From Thermoflavimicrobium daqui (GTDB lineage Bacteria > Bacillota > Bacilli > Thermoactinomycetales > Thermoactinomycetaceae), in the NCBI RefSeq assembly GCF_003313465.1, contig NZ_KZ845663.1, positions 207,911-271,910 on the forward strand: a stretch of DNA of 64,000 bases, written 5' to 3'. How positions within the stretch are numbered: the first letter of the stretch is position 1; each line of letters opens with the position of its first letter. Below the pieces are notes generated by a model, which saw nothing but the letters and a program-made list of their open reading frames with translations, did no database searches and was not told the origin of the DNA. Position numbers and translations under genes: made by a program. Of this stretch, positions 19,003 to 28,465 are shown piece by piece.

Positions 19003-19925
19003 CCAACTAGCTCCTTCTGTATTTGGGCCAATAGTTGTTTAGCTCCTTGCTCAATCAGTTGTTCCGCAAGTTGTTGACCTAGTTCCCATTCATTTTGTCC
19101 AGTGATACTTCCCTTAATCACTTTCTTTCCATTTGGGTCTGCCACTAGGCCTGTTAAATTGATTTGCTCGTCAACCTGTTTTGCAAAAGCGGCAAGTGGA
19201 AGATGGCAGCCCCCTTGGAAAGATTTCAAAAAGGCGCGCTCAGCTCGTACTGTTCTTGCTGTTTCCTCATGATGAATCTTGACCAGCAACTGAAGTAATT
19301 CTTGATCATCTTCGCGACATTGAATCGCTAGTGCTCCCTGACCCACTGCAGGTAGCATCGTGTTGACAGAGAGAGCTTCCGTTACTTCATCTTTCCAGTT
19401 CATTCGCATTAGCCCTGCAGCAGCTAATATGATTGCATCAAATTCACCAGCTTTAAGCTTTTGTAAACGTGTATCTAAGTTCCCGCGAACAGGTTTCACT
19501 TGTAAGTCAGGGCGTTCGGCTAAAATTTGAGCTTGACGACGTAAACTGCTTGTACCAACAATCGCACCTGCTGGAAGCTCTGCAAGTGTATGCCCTTCTC
19601 GCGATATCAAGCAATCACGTGGATCTTCGCGAAGTGGTACAGCACCAATAATCAAACCAGGTGGCATTTCGGCAGGCATATCTTTCATACTATGCACTGC
19701 AAAGTCGATTCTTTTATCTAGCAAGGCTTGTTCAATCTCTTTGACAAACAAGCCTTTCCCTCCCACTTTGGATAAGGTTACATTTAAAATGCGATCCCCT
19801 TTGGTTACAATTTTCTCTTGGCTAACTTTGAGCTCAGGAAACACAGCTTTTAAACGCTGAACGACCCAGTTCGTCTGGGTTAAAGCCAACAGACTTTTTC
19901 TTGTTCCCACAACTAATGGTCGCAT
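18999..19925 (-). CDS. hemC: Porphobilinogen deaminase (hydroxymethylbilane synthase)
   Basis: This enzyme of about 308 residues polymerises four porphobilinogens. It shows VVGTRKSLLALTQTNWV, FAVHSMKDMPAEMPPGL with the substrate Asp region, IVGTSSLRRQAQI and the dipyrromethane-carrying Cys in FQGGCHLPLAAFA. ATG 19925 (MRPLVVGTRKS) has GGGGG 7 nt upstream. The longer frame begins with a TTG within the end of sirC and is less likely. The gene is in the middle of the hem operon and is coupled to cobA-hemD. Confidence 0.97.
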   Translation of the reverse strand: MRPLVVGTRKSLLALTQTNWVVQRLKAVFPELKVSQEKIVTKGDRILNVTLSKVGGKGLFVKEIEQALLDKRIDFAVHSMKDMPAEMPPGLIIGAVPLREDPRDCLISREGHTLAELPAGAIVGTSSLRRQAQILAERPDLQVKPVRGNLDTRLQKLKAGEFDAIILAAAGLMRMNWKDEVTEALSVNTMLPAVGQGALAIQCREDDQELLQLLVKIHHEETARTVRAERAFLKSFQGGCHLPLAAFAKQVDEQINLTGLVADPNGKKVIKGSITGQNEWELGQQLAEQLIEQGAKQLLAQIQKELVG

Positions 19926-19939
19926 CTTTAGACCCCCTT

Positions 19940-20587
19940 TCAATGCTCTGCTTGTAACTCTTGATCAAGCCATTTTTGCATCCATTTCTTTACCTGATCC
20001 GGATGTGAGCGACATGCCTCAATCCACTGACGTGAAACTAGACTTTTTAAAATCTGGCTACGTTTGGCTGGATCTAGCACTCTAGCTTGGATTTCTTCAC
20101 GCATCTCTTTGGCCAGTTCAAGAAAGAGCGCATACTCTTCTCCATATATTTGCTCTAGTTCCTGACGAATCGTTTTGGCGAGACTTGGGCTAGCTCCTCC
20201 AGTTGAAATAGAAAGGGTTAGCTGACCTCGGTGAATTGTTGAAGGCACCGTAAAATTACAAAGTGAGGGTTGATCGACTACATTGATCCACTGCTTCCTC
20301 TTTTTTGCGTCCTTATATATTTGGTGATTGACTTCCCGCTGATTCGTAGCAGCAATCACTATAGAACAATTTTCTCCATCTTTTTCCTCATAAAAACGCG
20401 GATACCAAACAATTTTCCCGATCTCAGCCCATTTCTTTACTGTTTGTGTTACAACAGGGCTAACAACAATGACGTCCGCATCCGACACCAGTAATCGAGC
20501 AATTTTTCTCTCTGCTACTTTTCCACCACCTACTACTAGGCAGCGGTGTGAAGTTAAGTCCACCATCATTGGATAAAATCGATTCAT
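19940..20587 (-). CDS. sirC: Precorrin-2 dehydrogenase / sirohydrochlorin ferrochelatase-like (SirC/Met8)
   Basis: This 215-residue protein opens with MNRFYPMMVDLTSHRCLVVG and the NAD-binding GGGKVAERKIARLL. NVVDQPSLCNFTVPSTIHRG and STGGASPSLAKTIRQELE follow, the classic sequence of SirC/Met8/CysG N-terminal domains. It oxidises precorrin-2 to sirohydrochlorin. Its place between hemX and hemC, with a CobA domain fused to HemD, shows that sirohaem branch genes are built into the haem operon. In B. subtilis the comparable enzyme is encoded elsewhere. Confidence 0.92.
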   Translation of the reverse strand: MNRFYPMMVDLTSHRCLVVGGGKVAERKIARLLVSDADVIVVSPVVTQTVKKWAEIGKIVWYPRFYEEKDGENCSIVIAATNQREVNHQIYKDAKKRKQWINVVDQPSLCNFTVPSTIHRGQLTLSISTGGASPSLAKTIRQELEQIYGEEYALFLELAKEMREEIQARVLDPAKRSQILKSLVSRQWIEACRSHPDQVKKWMQKWLDQELQAEH

Positions 20588-20604
20588 CTAGCAAGCTCCT
20601 TTAT

Positions 20605-21429
20605 CTAAAACCAATGATGAAATGAGATACGTGTACTTGAGATCAAAACATTAAGCAAAATAGAAACCAAAGCAATCGTATTCCACCAAGCTAAGCGGCG
20701 ACCATTCCAGCGATTCACAACCCACTGATACAACACAAATCCATATACAATCATTACTAAACTGGAAGTCCAAACTTTGACATCATTCCAGAATAACTGA
20801 CCGATCATCTGATAATACCAAATCACTCCTAATATCATGGCAATCAACAATAAAGGAGTTCCTATCAAAACGAGATAGCGCGAAAAAACTTGGAGACGAT
20901 CTAAACTGGGTAGACGAAATAGAAACTTATTCCATTTTTTCTTTTTCAATAAGTAGTTACTAATCAAGTATAGTCCCGCACAAATACTCGATAACGAAAA
21001 CGAGACATAGGATAAGATCGCCAAGGAAATATGCACAAATCCCAATTCAGAAAGGAGAAGTTTCGTATACTCTGGTGATAAATCCCGAGCAAAAAACAGA
21101 TGGATAGCGAGTACTGTGAAGCCGATCACATTTGCAAAAAAAACAAATAAATCCATCCTCTGATACAGTCTCTGAATCACAAGAGTAAACGTAACAAGTG
21201 CCCACGAATACATAAATAGAGCGTCAAACTGCAATGCAATCGGTATAAGTGAAAAAATCCATAAAATAAATAGTAATGACTGACAAAACCAGACTGTAAT
21301 TAACAATCCAGCGGATAAGCGTCGAGATCGTAGGTTGGGATAAAGTAGATCTGAAAAAGAAAAAAGTAAACTAAGTGCATAGAGATAGATTAAAAAGTCA
21401 AAAAGCCACCGCTCAGCAAACACTTCCAT
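20605..21429 (-). CDS. hemX: HemX/CcsA-like cytochrome c assembly membrane protein
   Basis: This 274-residue protein has about eight hydrophobic segments and lies between hemA and sirC, the position of hemX in Bacillus. It has the CcsA-type core with conserved His residues (LAIHLFFARDL, GFVHISLAILSYVSFSLSSI), although the WGxxWxWD haem-handling motif of true CcsA is replaced by LFWNDVKVWTSSLVMIVYG. In B. subtilis HemX lowers HemA protein levels. A similar negative role is likely here but cannot be read from sequence. Confidence 0.85.
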   Translation of the reverse strand: MEVFAERWLFDFLIYLYALSLLFSFSDLLYPNLRSRRLSAGLLITVWFCQSLLFILWIFSLIPIALQFDALFMYSWALVTFTLVIQRLYQRMDLFVFFANVIGFTVLAIHLFFARDLSPEYTKLLLSELGFVHISLAILSYVSFSLSSICAGLYLISNYLLKKKKWNKFLFRLPSLDRLQVFSRYLVLIGTPLLLIAMILGVIWYYQMIGQLFWNDVKVWTSSLVMIVYGFVLYQWVVNRWNGRRLAWWNTIALVSILLNVLISSTRISFHHWF

Positions 21430-21440
21430 TCCCCTTTCGC

Positions 21441-22805
21441 TTACGAGGTGACGGAAACTTTTCCATCTACAAGCGCTGGGTTATTCAAGCTTTTAATTAG
21501 AGTCGAAGAAGCTGCTTTTTGCTCTATTTCCTTCTCTTGGATATGCTCCTCCAATGAGAAAATCTGCACAAATAAATCGAGCGCTTCATCTCGCTGTGAT
21601 GTTGCGGCCAATTCTTTGATTCGAACGATAGGATCTCTTAATAATTGATTGACAATGCTTTTCGTATGCTTACGTAAAACACGCTTTTCACGTTCGGTTA
21701 AGTCAGGTAGCTTTCTTTCAATCCTTGCCATCGTTTCTTCTTGGACAGCAAGTGATTTTTCACGGAGAGCTGTAATAAGTGGTACAACTCCCAACATTTG
21801 AAGCCATTCTTGAAAGGAACGGGTTTCCTTATCAATCCAAACCCTCACCTTTTGAGCTTCTTGCTCACGCAAAGTGATGTTCGCATCGACAATCCCATGT
21901 AAATCATCAATATCATACAAAAAGACTTGATCAAGTTCATGAACGGATGAGTCAATATCGCGTGGTACCGCAATATCAATGAGAAATAAAGGTGAACGCC
22001 TTTTGTTTATAATCGGCTCCATCACCTCTTTCGTTAAAATAGGCTTTGTCGAACCAGTCGAACTTACTACGATATCTGCTTCTTGGAGTGATTCACACAA
22101 TTGTTCCATCGAACGGGCAATCCCCTGAAATTGCTGCGCTACTTCAACTGCCTTAGCCAAGGTACGATTAAGAACAATCACTTTGGTTGCCCCAGCCGCA
22201 TAAAAATGTTTAGCTGTAAGCTCTCCCATCTCACCTGCACCAATAAGCACAATCGTTTTATCTCGAAAGGATTCAAACATTTTCTTACCTAACTCAACAG
22301 CTGCATAACTAACAGATACAGCATTTTGACCAATCTCTGTTTCTGTATGAACACGTTTCCCAAGGGTGATCGCTTGTTTAAATAACATATTAAAAATAGT
22401 TCCTGTTGTTTTTTCAGCTTGTGCTGTTAAGAAAGCCGATCGAACTTGTCCCAAAATCTGCGTTTCTCCAATAACAAGCGAATCAAGTCCAGCAACCACT
22501 TGAAACAGATGATTCACAGCTGTTTCATTTTCTTTGATATACAAATTACTCTCAAATTCTTCTCTTGGAATTCGAAACCAGCTTTCCAAAAATGCCTTGG
22601 AATAATATTCCCCTGTATGAAGTTGATCACAAACTACATATAACTCCATTCGATTACAGGTGCTAACAATAACGCATTCCAAAATACTTTTCATATCTCG
22701 TAAAGTACGAAGAGCGAGGGATAAATCACGATCAGAAAATGCGAACTTCTCACGGATTTCTACCTTCGCTGTTTTATGATTAAGCCCTACAACGAGTGTA
22801 TGCAT
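21441..22805 (-). CDS. hemA: Glutamyl-tRNA reductase
   Basis: This 454-residue enzyme catalyses the first committed step of the C5 pathway, reducing glutamyl-tRNA to the semialdehyde. LVVGLNHKTAKVEIREK lies at the N-terminus, the catalytic Cys in VIVSTCNRMELY, and the NADPH-binding VLIGAGEMGELTAKHF in the middle. VVSSTGSTKPI and a helical dimerisation tail follow. The length matches the family. ATG 22805 begins MHTLVVGLNHK. It is the first gene of the operon. A TATAAT (22880-22885) upstream on the minus strand is a possible -10 box, without a clear -35. Confidence 0.97.
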   Translation of the reverse strand: MHTLVVGLNHKTAKVEIREKFAFSDRDLSLALRTLRDMKSILECVIVSTCNRMELYVVCDQLHTGEYYSKAFLESWFRIPREEFESNLYIKENETAVNHLFQVVAGLDSLVIGETQILGQVRSAFLTAQAEKTTGTIFNMLFKQAITLGKRVHTETEIGQNAVSVSYAAVELGKKMFESFRDKTIVLIGAGEMGELTAKHFYAAGATKVIVLNRTLAKAVEVAQQFQGIARSMEQLCESLQEADIVVSSTGSTKPILTKEVMEPIINKRRSPLFLIDIAVPRDIDSSVHELDQVFLYDIDDLHGIVDANITLREQEAQKVRVWIDKETRSFQEWLQMLGVVPLITALREKSLAVQEETMARIERKLPDLTEREKRVLRKHTKSIVNQLLRDPIVRIKELAATSQRDEALDLFVQIFSLEEHIQEKEIEQKAASSTLIKSLNNPALVDGKVSVTS

Positions 22806-23120
22806 CTAACTTTCACCTCGGATTCCCAGTTTCATTTATTTCTGTCGATTCTGGGACAATTCCTAAGTCATTACACCATATTATAACATAGGTCATTTTT
22901 TTTCTCTTTCCTACCTGTGAACAGATTTTGAAGGACATCAAATCAAATATATTTTAACATAGCCCGTACACAAATGTTTAAATGGGATATAAAAAGAACT
23001 TTTTTCCTAGCATTTACAATTAGAACCATTTCATCCGAGTATTTTAACAATTGAAAATAAAAGCATTTACGAATATAATATATATCATAAAAATAAATGT
23101 ATATTATGAATAAACTGATA
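22806..23120. other. Divergent intergenic region between hemA and the ABC importer operon
   Basis: About 315 AT-rich bases without a believable gene. It should carry the hemA promoter (candidate -10 TATAAT on the minus strand at 22880-22885). I looked for a TPP riboswitch because the importer is NMT1-like, and saw none. Confidence 0.4.
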
Positions 23121-23231
23121 AAAGGAGGGCTAAAGCTGCTGCAAATGAATAAATTCACGGATTATTTATAGTGATTTGTGAATACTTGATACTTATTGAA
23201 AAACTGGATACACGTAGCAGTGTAGCTTATG
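23121..23231 (+). promoter_or_regulatory. Remote Shine-Dalgarno and hairpin in front of the substrate-binding protein gene
   Basis: AAAGGAGGG (23121-23129) is strong but lies about 100 nt before the ATG at 23229, which has no ribosome-binding site of its own. AAGCT+GCTGC (23133-23142) can pair with GCAG+AGCTT (23217-23228, two-base bulge), ending exactly at the ATG. ATTCAC/GTGAAT can pair inside. Folding would place the Shine-Dalgarno about 3 nt from the start. Confidence 0.45.
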
Positions 23232-24236
23232 TCTAAGTGGAAATTCTTTTATTCCATTCTTATCATCACTCTTTTCAATCTCTCCCTGATCGCTTGTTCA
23301 CCCACCTCATCGAATCAATCATCCAAAATCCGTTTGGTAGAAGTAACTCATTCTTTATTTTACGCTCCACAATATGTTGCACTTAGCCTTGGTTTTTTTA
23401 AAGAACAAGGGCTAGAAATAGAATTAATAAATGGCAACGGTGGAGATAAAACGATGACAACGTTACTTGCTGGAGAGTCCGATATCATTCTCATGGGCAC
23501 AGAAGGAGCCATCTATGTGACTGCTCGTGGTGCAACAGAGCCCATCGTGGCCTTTGCTCAATTAACTCAGACAGATGGTACATTTTTAGTATCTCGAAAG
23601 CCACTTTCTTCCTTTAACTGGCATCAACTAAAAGGCAAATCTTTACTCGGTCAGCGTCGTGGTGGAATGCCACAAATGGTTAGTGAATATGTCCAACGTA
23701 AAAATGGTCTTCATCCTCATCAGGATGTACGCATGATTCAAAATGTTGAATATCAAAATTTAGGGAATGCATTTGCTGCAGGCACGGGAGATTTTGCCCA
23801 ATTGTTTGAGCCTGTTGCATCTAAATTAGAACAAGCTGGAAAAGGCAAAATCGTTGCCTCTTTTGGCAAAGATAGCGGGAATGTCCCTTATACTGTCTAT
23901 ATGTCAAAAAAAAGCTTTTTACAAAATCATCCAGATACTGCAAAACGTTTTATCCGTGCAATTTACAAAGCACAAAAATGGATCGCCTCTCATCGTATTT
24001 CTGAAATCGTCGATGCCGTATATCCTTATTTTAAAGATATGGATCGATCCATTCTTACACGTGTAATTGAACGTTATCAACAACAACAGTCGTGGTCTTT
24101 GGATCCCATCATTGAACGCCAAGAATATCAGCACTTACTTCAAATAATGAAACAAGCCGGTGAGCTCCCAAAGTCGGTTCCTTATGAGCAAATTATTGAT
24201 ACAAAATTAGGTCATTCTATTATGAATGAAAAGTAA
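23229..24236 (+). CDS. ABC importer substrate-binding lipoprotein, NMT1/SsuA-like
   Basis: A 335-residue lipoprotein with signal peptide and lipobox LSLIAC (Cys 23). The mature part reads like NMT1/THI5-type periplasmic binding proteins: SLFYAPQYVALSLGFFKEQG, MTTLLAGESDIILMGTEGA and LKGKSLLGQRRGGMPQM. Such proteins bind thiamine precursors, sulfonates, nitrate or riboflavin. No TPP riboswitch precedes it, so a thiamine role is unsupported. An in-frame TAG lies 6 nt before the ATG, which fixes this start despite the poor local ribosome-binding site. An ATPase and a permease follow 12 bp on. Confidence 0.88.
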   Translation: MSKWKFFYSILIITLFNLSLIACSPTSSNQSSKIRLVEVTHSLFYAPQYVALSLGFFKEQGLEIELINGNGGDKTMTTLLAGESDIILMGTEGAIYVTARGATEPIVAFAQLTQTDGTFLVSRKPLSSFNWHQLKGKSLLGQRRGGMPQMVSEYVQRKNGLHPHQDVRMIQNVEYQNLGNAFAAGTGDFAQLFEPVASKLEQAGKGKIVASFGKDSGNVPYTVYMSKKSFLQNHPDTAKRFIRAIYKAQKWIASHRISEIVDAVYPYFKDMDRSILTRVIERYQQQQSWSLDPIIERQEYQHLLQIMKQAGELPKSVPYEQIIDTKLGHSIMNEK

Positions 24237-24248
24237 GGAGGGGGGAAG

Positions 24249-25019
24249 ATGATCTCCTCTTTTGCTGTACAAGTTAATCACTTAACACATACTTACTTAA
24301 CCAAACAGACAGAAAAAGAGGCGGTAAAATCAGTCTCATTCCATGTTTCGCGTGGTGAGTTTATCTCAATTGTTGGTCCAAGTGGATGTGGTAAAAGTAC
24401 GATCCTTTCCCTGATTGCTGGCATTTTCCCCTATACGGATGGTGAAATCGTACTCTTTGGTGAAAAAGTAAAAGGACCATCAAAACGAATTGGTTATATG
24501 CTACAAAAAGATGGCTTATTCGATTGGCGTACAGTAGAAGAAAATATACGCTTTGGGCTTGAAGTCCAACATCAAGCAAATCGAGAGCATATTGCATTCA
24601 GTTATCAGCTTCTTAAGCAAGTTGGATTGGAGCATGTTGCCAAATTTTATCCTTCCCAACTATCAGGTGGAATGAGACAGCGGGTTGCTCTCGTACGAAC
24701 TTTAACGATGAAACCGGATATACTATTACTCGATGAGCCTTTTTCCGCTTTAGACATCCAGCACAAACTACATCTTGAAGAATTACTAATTAGTTTACTA
24801 TCCCAACAAGAAAAAACAGCTATTCTCGTTACACATGACCTTGAAGAAGCCATCGCAATGAGTGATCGTATTTTAGTAATGGGTGGGAATCCTGGAGAAG
24901 TTCAACAAACCTTCTTAGTTCCTGAAGAGCTGCGTTCTCTTTCTCCAATGAAAGCACGTGGTCATCCATCTTTCCGCCCTTTATTTGAAGCTCTATGGCA
25001 GGAGGTGGAGAAATCATGA
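24249..25019 (+). CDS. ABC importer ATP-binding protein, SsuB/TauB-like
   Basis: A 256-residue ATPase with Walker A VGPSGCGKSTIL near residue 42, Q-loop MLQKDGLFDWRTVEEN, signature LSGGMRQRVALVRTL, Walker B LLLDEPFSALD and the switch His in ILVTHDLEEAIAMSD. The sequence type is that of nitrate/sulfonate/taurine importers. GGAGGGGGG precedes the ATG. It ends in ATGA overlap with the permease start, so the operon is tightly coupled. Confidence 0.93.
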   Translation: MISSFAVQVNHLTHTYLTKQTEKEAVKSVSFHVSRGEFISIVGPSGCGKSTILSLIAGIFPYTDGEIVLFGEKVKGPSKRIGYMLQKDGLFDWRTVEENIRFGLEVQHQANREHIAFSYQLLKQVGLEHVAKFYPSQLSGGMRQRVALVRTLTMKPDILLLDEPFSALDIQHKLHLEELLISLLSQQEKTAILVTHDLEEAIAMSDRILVMGGNPGEVQQTFLVPEELRSLSPMKARGHPSFRPLFEALWQEVEKS

Positions 25020-25843
25020 ACAAAAGTTGGTTAGAAAGGGGAGCGATGAGTCCAAATCATGCTCGTTATTTGCGAGAGACTCGAATTACAACCATATGGG
25101 TTTGGGTTTTAAGAATGGGTATTTTAGTTAGTTTTCTTTGGTTATGGGAATGGGCTACTAATCTTCGCATTATCGACCCCTTTCTATTTAGTAGTCCTAG
25201 CCGAATTTGGCAGTTAACGAGCAATATGGCTTTATCAGGTGAACTCTTCGGGCATGTTTGGTTAACCACATGGGAAACTGTTTGTGGCTTCATACTAGGG
25301 ACCATCTTAGGAATCGCCATTGCAACATTAATTTGGGCTTCTCCATTTTTATCTCGTGTTCTAGATCCATATTTGGTCGTTTTAAACAGTATGCCCAAGG
25401 TCGCACTTGGTCCTTTATTTATTGTGGCGATGGGAGCCGGATTTGGTTCAATTTTAGCAATGGCCATTGCAATCACTATCATTATAACGGCATTGGTAAT
25501 CCATAGTAGTTTTCAAGGCGTAGATCAAAGCTATCTCATCTTAGCCCGTTCCTTCGGAGCTAGTCGCTACCAAATCTTTTGTAAAGTTATTTTTCCTGCT
25601 TGTATTCCCGATATGATTGCCTCTTTAAAAGTAAATGTAGGATTAGCATGGGTTGGTGTGATCGTTGGTGAATTTTTGGTTTCCAAAGCTGGATTAGGAT
25701 ACTTAATCCTATATGGATTTCAGGTATTTAATCTCACATTAGTCATGGTCAGCCTTTTTATTATCGCAGTCATCTCGACACTCATGTATCAATTTATCGC
25801 TTGGTTAGAACACCGACTTTTACGCTACCGGCTTGGTGGGTAG
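25016..25843 (+). CDS. ABC importer permease, SsuC/TauC-like
   Basis: This 275-residue permease has about six TM helices and the EAA loop motif seen around ILARSFGASRYQIFCKVIFP. I chose ATG 25016, which overlaps the ATPase stop and has GGAGGTGGAG directly upstream; the frame stays open 21 bases further. It completes a three-gene importer transcribed away from hemA. The substrate is unknown. Confidence 0.92.
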   Translation: MNKSWLERGAMSPNHARYLRETRITTIWVWVLRMGILVSFLWLWEWATNLRIIDPFLFSSPSRIWQLTSNMALSGELFGHVWLTTWETVCGFILGTILGIAIATLIWASPFLSRVLDPYLVVLNSMPKVALGPLFIVAMGAGFGSILAMAIAITIIITALVIHSSFQGVDQSYLILARSFGASRYQIFCKVIFPACIPDMIASLKVNVGLAWVGVIVGEFLVSKAGLGYLILYGFQVFNLTLVMVSLFIIAVISTLMYQFIAWLEHRLLRYRLGG

Positions 25844-25915
25844 TCCTCCTTTTCTTCATTGTTTATGATAAGATAGGACATAAGGATGTTAAGAAAAGGG
25901 AGAGAGTACCTGCGC

Positions 25916-26386
25916 ATGCAGAAAAAAATAATTGGTTTTTTTCTTATTTTAGCGGGCATCTTACTTCTATTTGTACAAACTAAAATAGCTGAAATTAAAG
26001 ACTTTATTACATGGCCTTTTTTGGGCTTACTTTTAAGTGTCATCTTACTTTTTATCTTTTTAATCAACCAACAAGCTCAACTCGTACTAATTGCTGGTAT
26101 AAGTACGGCTATATTTCTTACTGTATGGGGAAATAAATATGTATCTGATTGGCCTACCCATTGGGGCATTCTGATCTTTATGTTCGGCATAGCCGTTATT
26201 CTACAATTCGTTGTTACCAAACATCATATGACTTTAATCATTGGAATTTTTATCATGTTAATCGGAGCATTTGCATGGCCCGGACTTCGAGACATTCCTG
26301 GACTTTCTTCCATTGCTATCATACTTAATACCTATTGGCCCGCTCTTGTTTTAGTGCTAGGATTTTTATTTTTAGTGAAAAAATAG
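25916..26386 (+). CDS. Small polytopic membrane protein of unknown function
   Basis: About 156 residues with five or six hydrophobic helices and little else. It begins MQKKIIGFFLILAGILLLF and ends GFLFLVKK. The end, with helices broken by short polar turns (RDIPGLSSI), recalls LiaF-type or DUF5668 membrane domains, but the match is loose. AGGGAGAGAG lies 9 nt before the ATG. A longer form from 25886 is possible with a weaker site. It lies between the importer and map on the same strand and may share their transcript. Confidence 0.65.
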   Translation: MQKKIIGFFLILAGILLLFVQTKIAEIKDFITWPFLGLLLSVILLFIFLINQQAQLVLIAGISTAIFLTVWGNKYVSDWPTHWGILIFMFGIAVILQFVVTKHHMTLIIGIFIMLIGAFAWPGLRDIPGLSSIAIILNTYWPALVLVLGFLFLVKK

Positions 26387-26410
26387 GTTGATCTTTTAGT
26401 CTTTAGAACT

Positions 26411-26472
26411 AAATAGGTTTCTCTTATGATCCCAGCGCTCGAGATGTCGCTTGCTCAAAGAGAAGCCTATTT
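26411..26472 (+). terminator. Long hairpin between the membrane protein gene and map
   Basis: Arms AAATAGGTTTCTCTT (26411-26425) and AAGAGAAGCCTATTT (26458-26472) pair over 15 bp with one G-T. The 32-nt loop can pair further (AGCG/CGCT). There is no T-run, so terminator or mRNA structure are both possible. Confidence 0.45.
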
Positions 26473-26511
26473 CCTATTCAGCGTCTAATTTAAATAAATG
26501 GAGAGAAAAGC

Positions 26512-27264
26512 ATGATTCATATCAAAAGCAAAGAAGAAATCATTAAAATGCATCAAGCTGGACAGCTACTTGCTAAGTGTCATCAAGAAATCGCCAAAAT
26601 GATTCGCCCTGGAATCACTACCTCTGACATTGATCAATGGGTTGAAACTTTTTTAGAACAACATGGAGCCATCCCTGAACAAAAAGGATACATGGGGTAT
26701 CCTTTTGCAACTTGTGCTTCAGTGAACGATGAAGTATGCCATGGGTTTCCTCGTCCTATCCCTTTAAAAGAAGGCGACATTGTTACCATCGACATGGTAG
26801 TAAATTTAAATGGCTGGCTTGCTGATTCAGCTTGGTCCTATGCTGTTGGGAAAATTTCTAGCGATGCACAAAAACTATTAGATATCACTTATCAAGCCCT
26901 CTATCGCGGAATTGAACAAGCCACTGTTGGTAATCGCATTGGTGATATCTCTCATGCTATTCAAACGTTTGCAGAATCCCATGGACTATCAGTGGTTCGT
27001 CCCTTTATTGGGCATGGAATTGGTAGTAAAATGCATGAGCCACCAGAAGTTCCCCACTATGGCCCACCCCGTCAAGGACCATTGTTAAGAGAAGGAATGG
27101 TCATCACTATTGAGCCCATGTTAAATCTAGGTAAACATCATGTTAAAGTCGAAGCAGATGGTTGGACGGCTAAAACAGTTGATGGTAGTCTCTCCGCTCA
27201 ATATGAACATACAGTTGCGATCACAGCAGATGGCCCTATGATTTTGACAGATCAAAATAAATAA
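26512..27264 (+). CDS. map: Methionine aminopeptidase, type I
   Basis: A 250-residue metallopeptidase that removes N-terminal Met. The substrate/metal residues are visible: His in DEVCHGFPRPIP, Asp in IVTIDMVVNLNGWLADSAWS, His in RPFIGHGIGSKMHEPPEVP, and Glu in VITIEPML and SAQYEHTVAI. GGAGAG lies 6 nt before the ATG. It is outside the ribosomal-protein operon where the main map usually lies, so the genome may carry two. Confidence 0.95.
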   Translation: MIHIKSKEEIIKMHQAGQLLAKCHQEIAKMIRPGITTSDIDQWVETFLEQHGAIPEQKGYMGYPFATCASVNDEVCHGFPRPIPLKEGDIVTIDMVVNLNGWLADSAWSYAVGKISSDAQKLLDITYQALYRGIEQATVGNRIGDISHAIQTFAESHGLSVVRPFIGHGIGSKMHEPPEVPHYGPPRQGPLLREGMVITIEPMLNLGKHHVKVEADGWTAKTVDGSLSAQYEHTVAITADGPMILTDQNK

Positions 27265-27279
27265 ATGCCAAGTAGGTTA

Positions 27280-27323
27280 TAGAAGAAAAGAAGCCCTTAT
27301 GATTAAGGGCTTCTTTTCTTCTA
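27280..27323. terminator. Bidirectional terminator between map and ddl
   Basis: A perfect 20-bp stem (27280-27299 with 27304-27323) and TGAT loop between convergent genes. The ddl stop codon lies inside the right arm. Confidence 0.85.
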
Positions 27324-28424
27324 TACTTCAAACTTTGTTATCAATCGGCTTTTCTCTTCATAACGCTCTATAGCTAAGTTAATTAGCTTGGTTACCAATT
27401 CTGAGTAGCTAATCCCCGAATACTCCCATAGTTTGGCATACATACTATATGGAGTAAAGCCTGGGAGTGTATTTACTTCATTTAATAATACTTCACCATT
27501 ATCACGACGAACAAAGAAATCAACACGTGCAAGTCCTGTACAATCAATCGCTTGATAAGCTTTGATTGCCATAGCACGAACTTGTAAAGCTACATCTTCA
27601 GGAAGTTGTGCTGGGATTTCCATGACCGACTTTCCATCAATATACTTCGCTTTATAATCATAAAAATCATTAGAAGAAACAATTTCTCCAGGCACTGACG
27701 CTTCTGGGAAATCATTGCCTAAAACAGCCACTTCAATTTCACGAGCAGGTACAAACTCTTCAATAATGGCTTTCCGATCAAATAAGAACGCATCATTTAA
27801 CGCTTGTACCAGTTCTTCTGAATTATTCGCTTTTGAAATACCTACACTTGAACCAAGGTTAGCTGGCTTTACAAAGCAGGGATATCCGAGCGCCATTTCA
27901 ATTTGCGAAATGACGTGATCCTGATCTTTTTCAAACTGATTACGTAAATAAGAAACATATTTACATTGGGGTAGACCTGCTTGTGCAAAAACCTTTTTGG
28001 AGATAACTTTATCCATGCCTACTGCAGATGCAAGAACTCCGGCCCCAACATACGGAATATTTGCAATTTCGAGTAACCCTTGCATGGTACCATCTTCCCC
28101 ATATGTACCATGTAATACAGGGAATACAACATCGATTTCATCTGGACGGAAGGATGGTAGTGTCTGTTTTTCATGCGTTTGAATACTCACTGTTGGTAGT
28201 TGACTTTGAAGTTCTTTTAACTCTTGATCACCCATATTCGATGTAAGTAATGGAATAGATGCGGAGCCAAGCCTCCATTCTCCATCTTTAGTGATTCCGA
28301 TAGGCAGTACCTCATATTTTGCTTTGTCCATTGCTTTGATTACGGATGCTGCGGAAGAAAGTGAAACATCATGTTCACCTGACTTACCACCAAACAGCAC
28401 AGCTACACGAATCTTCTTATTCAT
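27321..28424 (-). CDS. ddl: D-alanine--D-alanine ligase
   Basis: A 367-residue ATP-grasp enzyme that makes D-Ala-D-Ala for peptidoglycan. It shows [65 protein letters not shown] and the C-terminal [19 protein letters not shown] 28424 ([10 protein letters not shown]) matches the family start; the frame is open 30 bases further without a good site. It sits downstream of engB on the same strand, an uncommon place for ddl. Confidence 0.95.
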   Translation of the reverse strand: MNKKIRVAVLFGGKSGEHDVSLSSAASVIKAMDKAKYEVLPIGITKDGEWRLGSASIPLLTSNMGDQELKELQSQLPTVSIQTHEKQTLPSFRPDEIDVVFPVLHGTYGEDGTMQGLLEIANIPYVGAGVLASAVGMDKVISKKVFAQAGLPQCKYVSYLRNQFEKDQDHVISQIEMALGYPCFVKPANLGSSVGISKANNSEELVQALNDAFLFDRKAIIEEFVPAREIEVAVLGNDFPEASVPGEIVSSNDFYDYKAKYIDGKSVMEIPAQLPEDVALQVRAMAIKAYQAIDCTGLARVDFFVRRDNGEVLLNEVNTLPGFTPYSMYAKLWEYSGISYSELVTKLINLAIERYEEKSRLITKFEV

Positions 28425-28465
28425 CCTCTCCCAATCCTTTCTTTCTTCATTCATATTAGCCTATT

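Noticed and set aside
22806..23228. Possible TPP riboswitch before the NMT1-like importer
   Set aside because: No CUGAGA and no ACCUGAUCUGGAUAAUGCC-like core was found.
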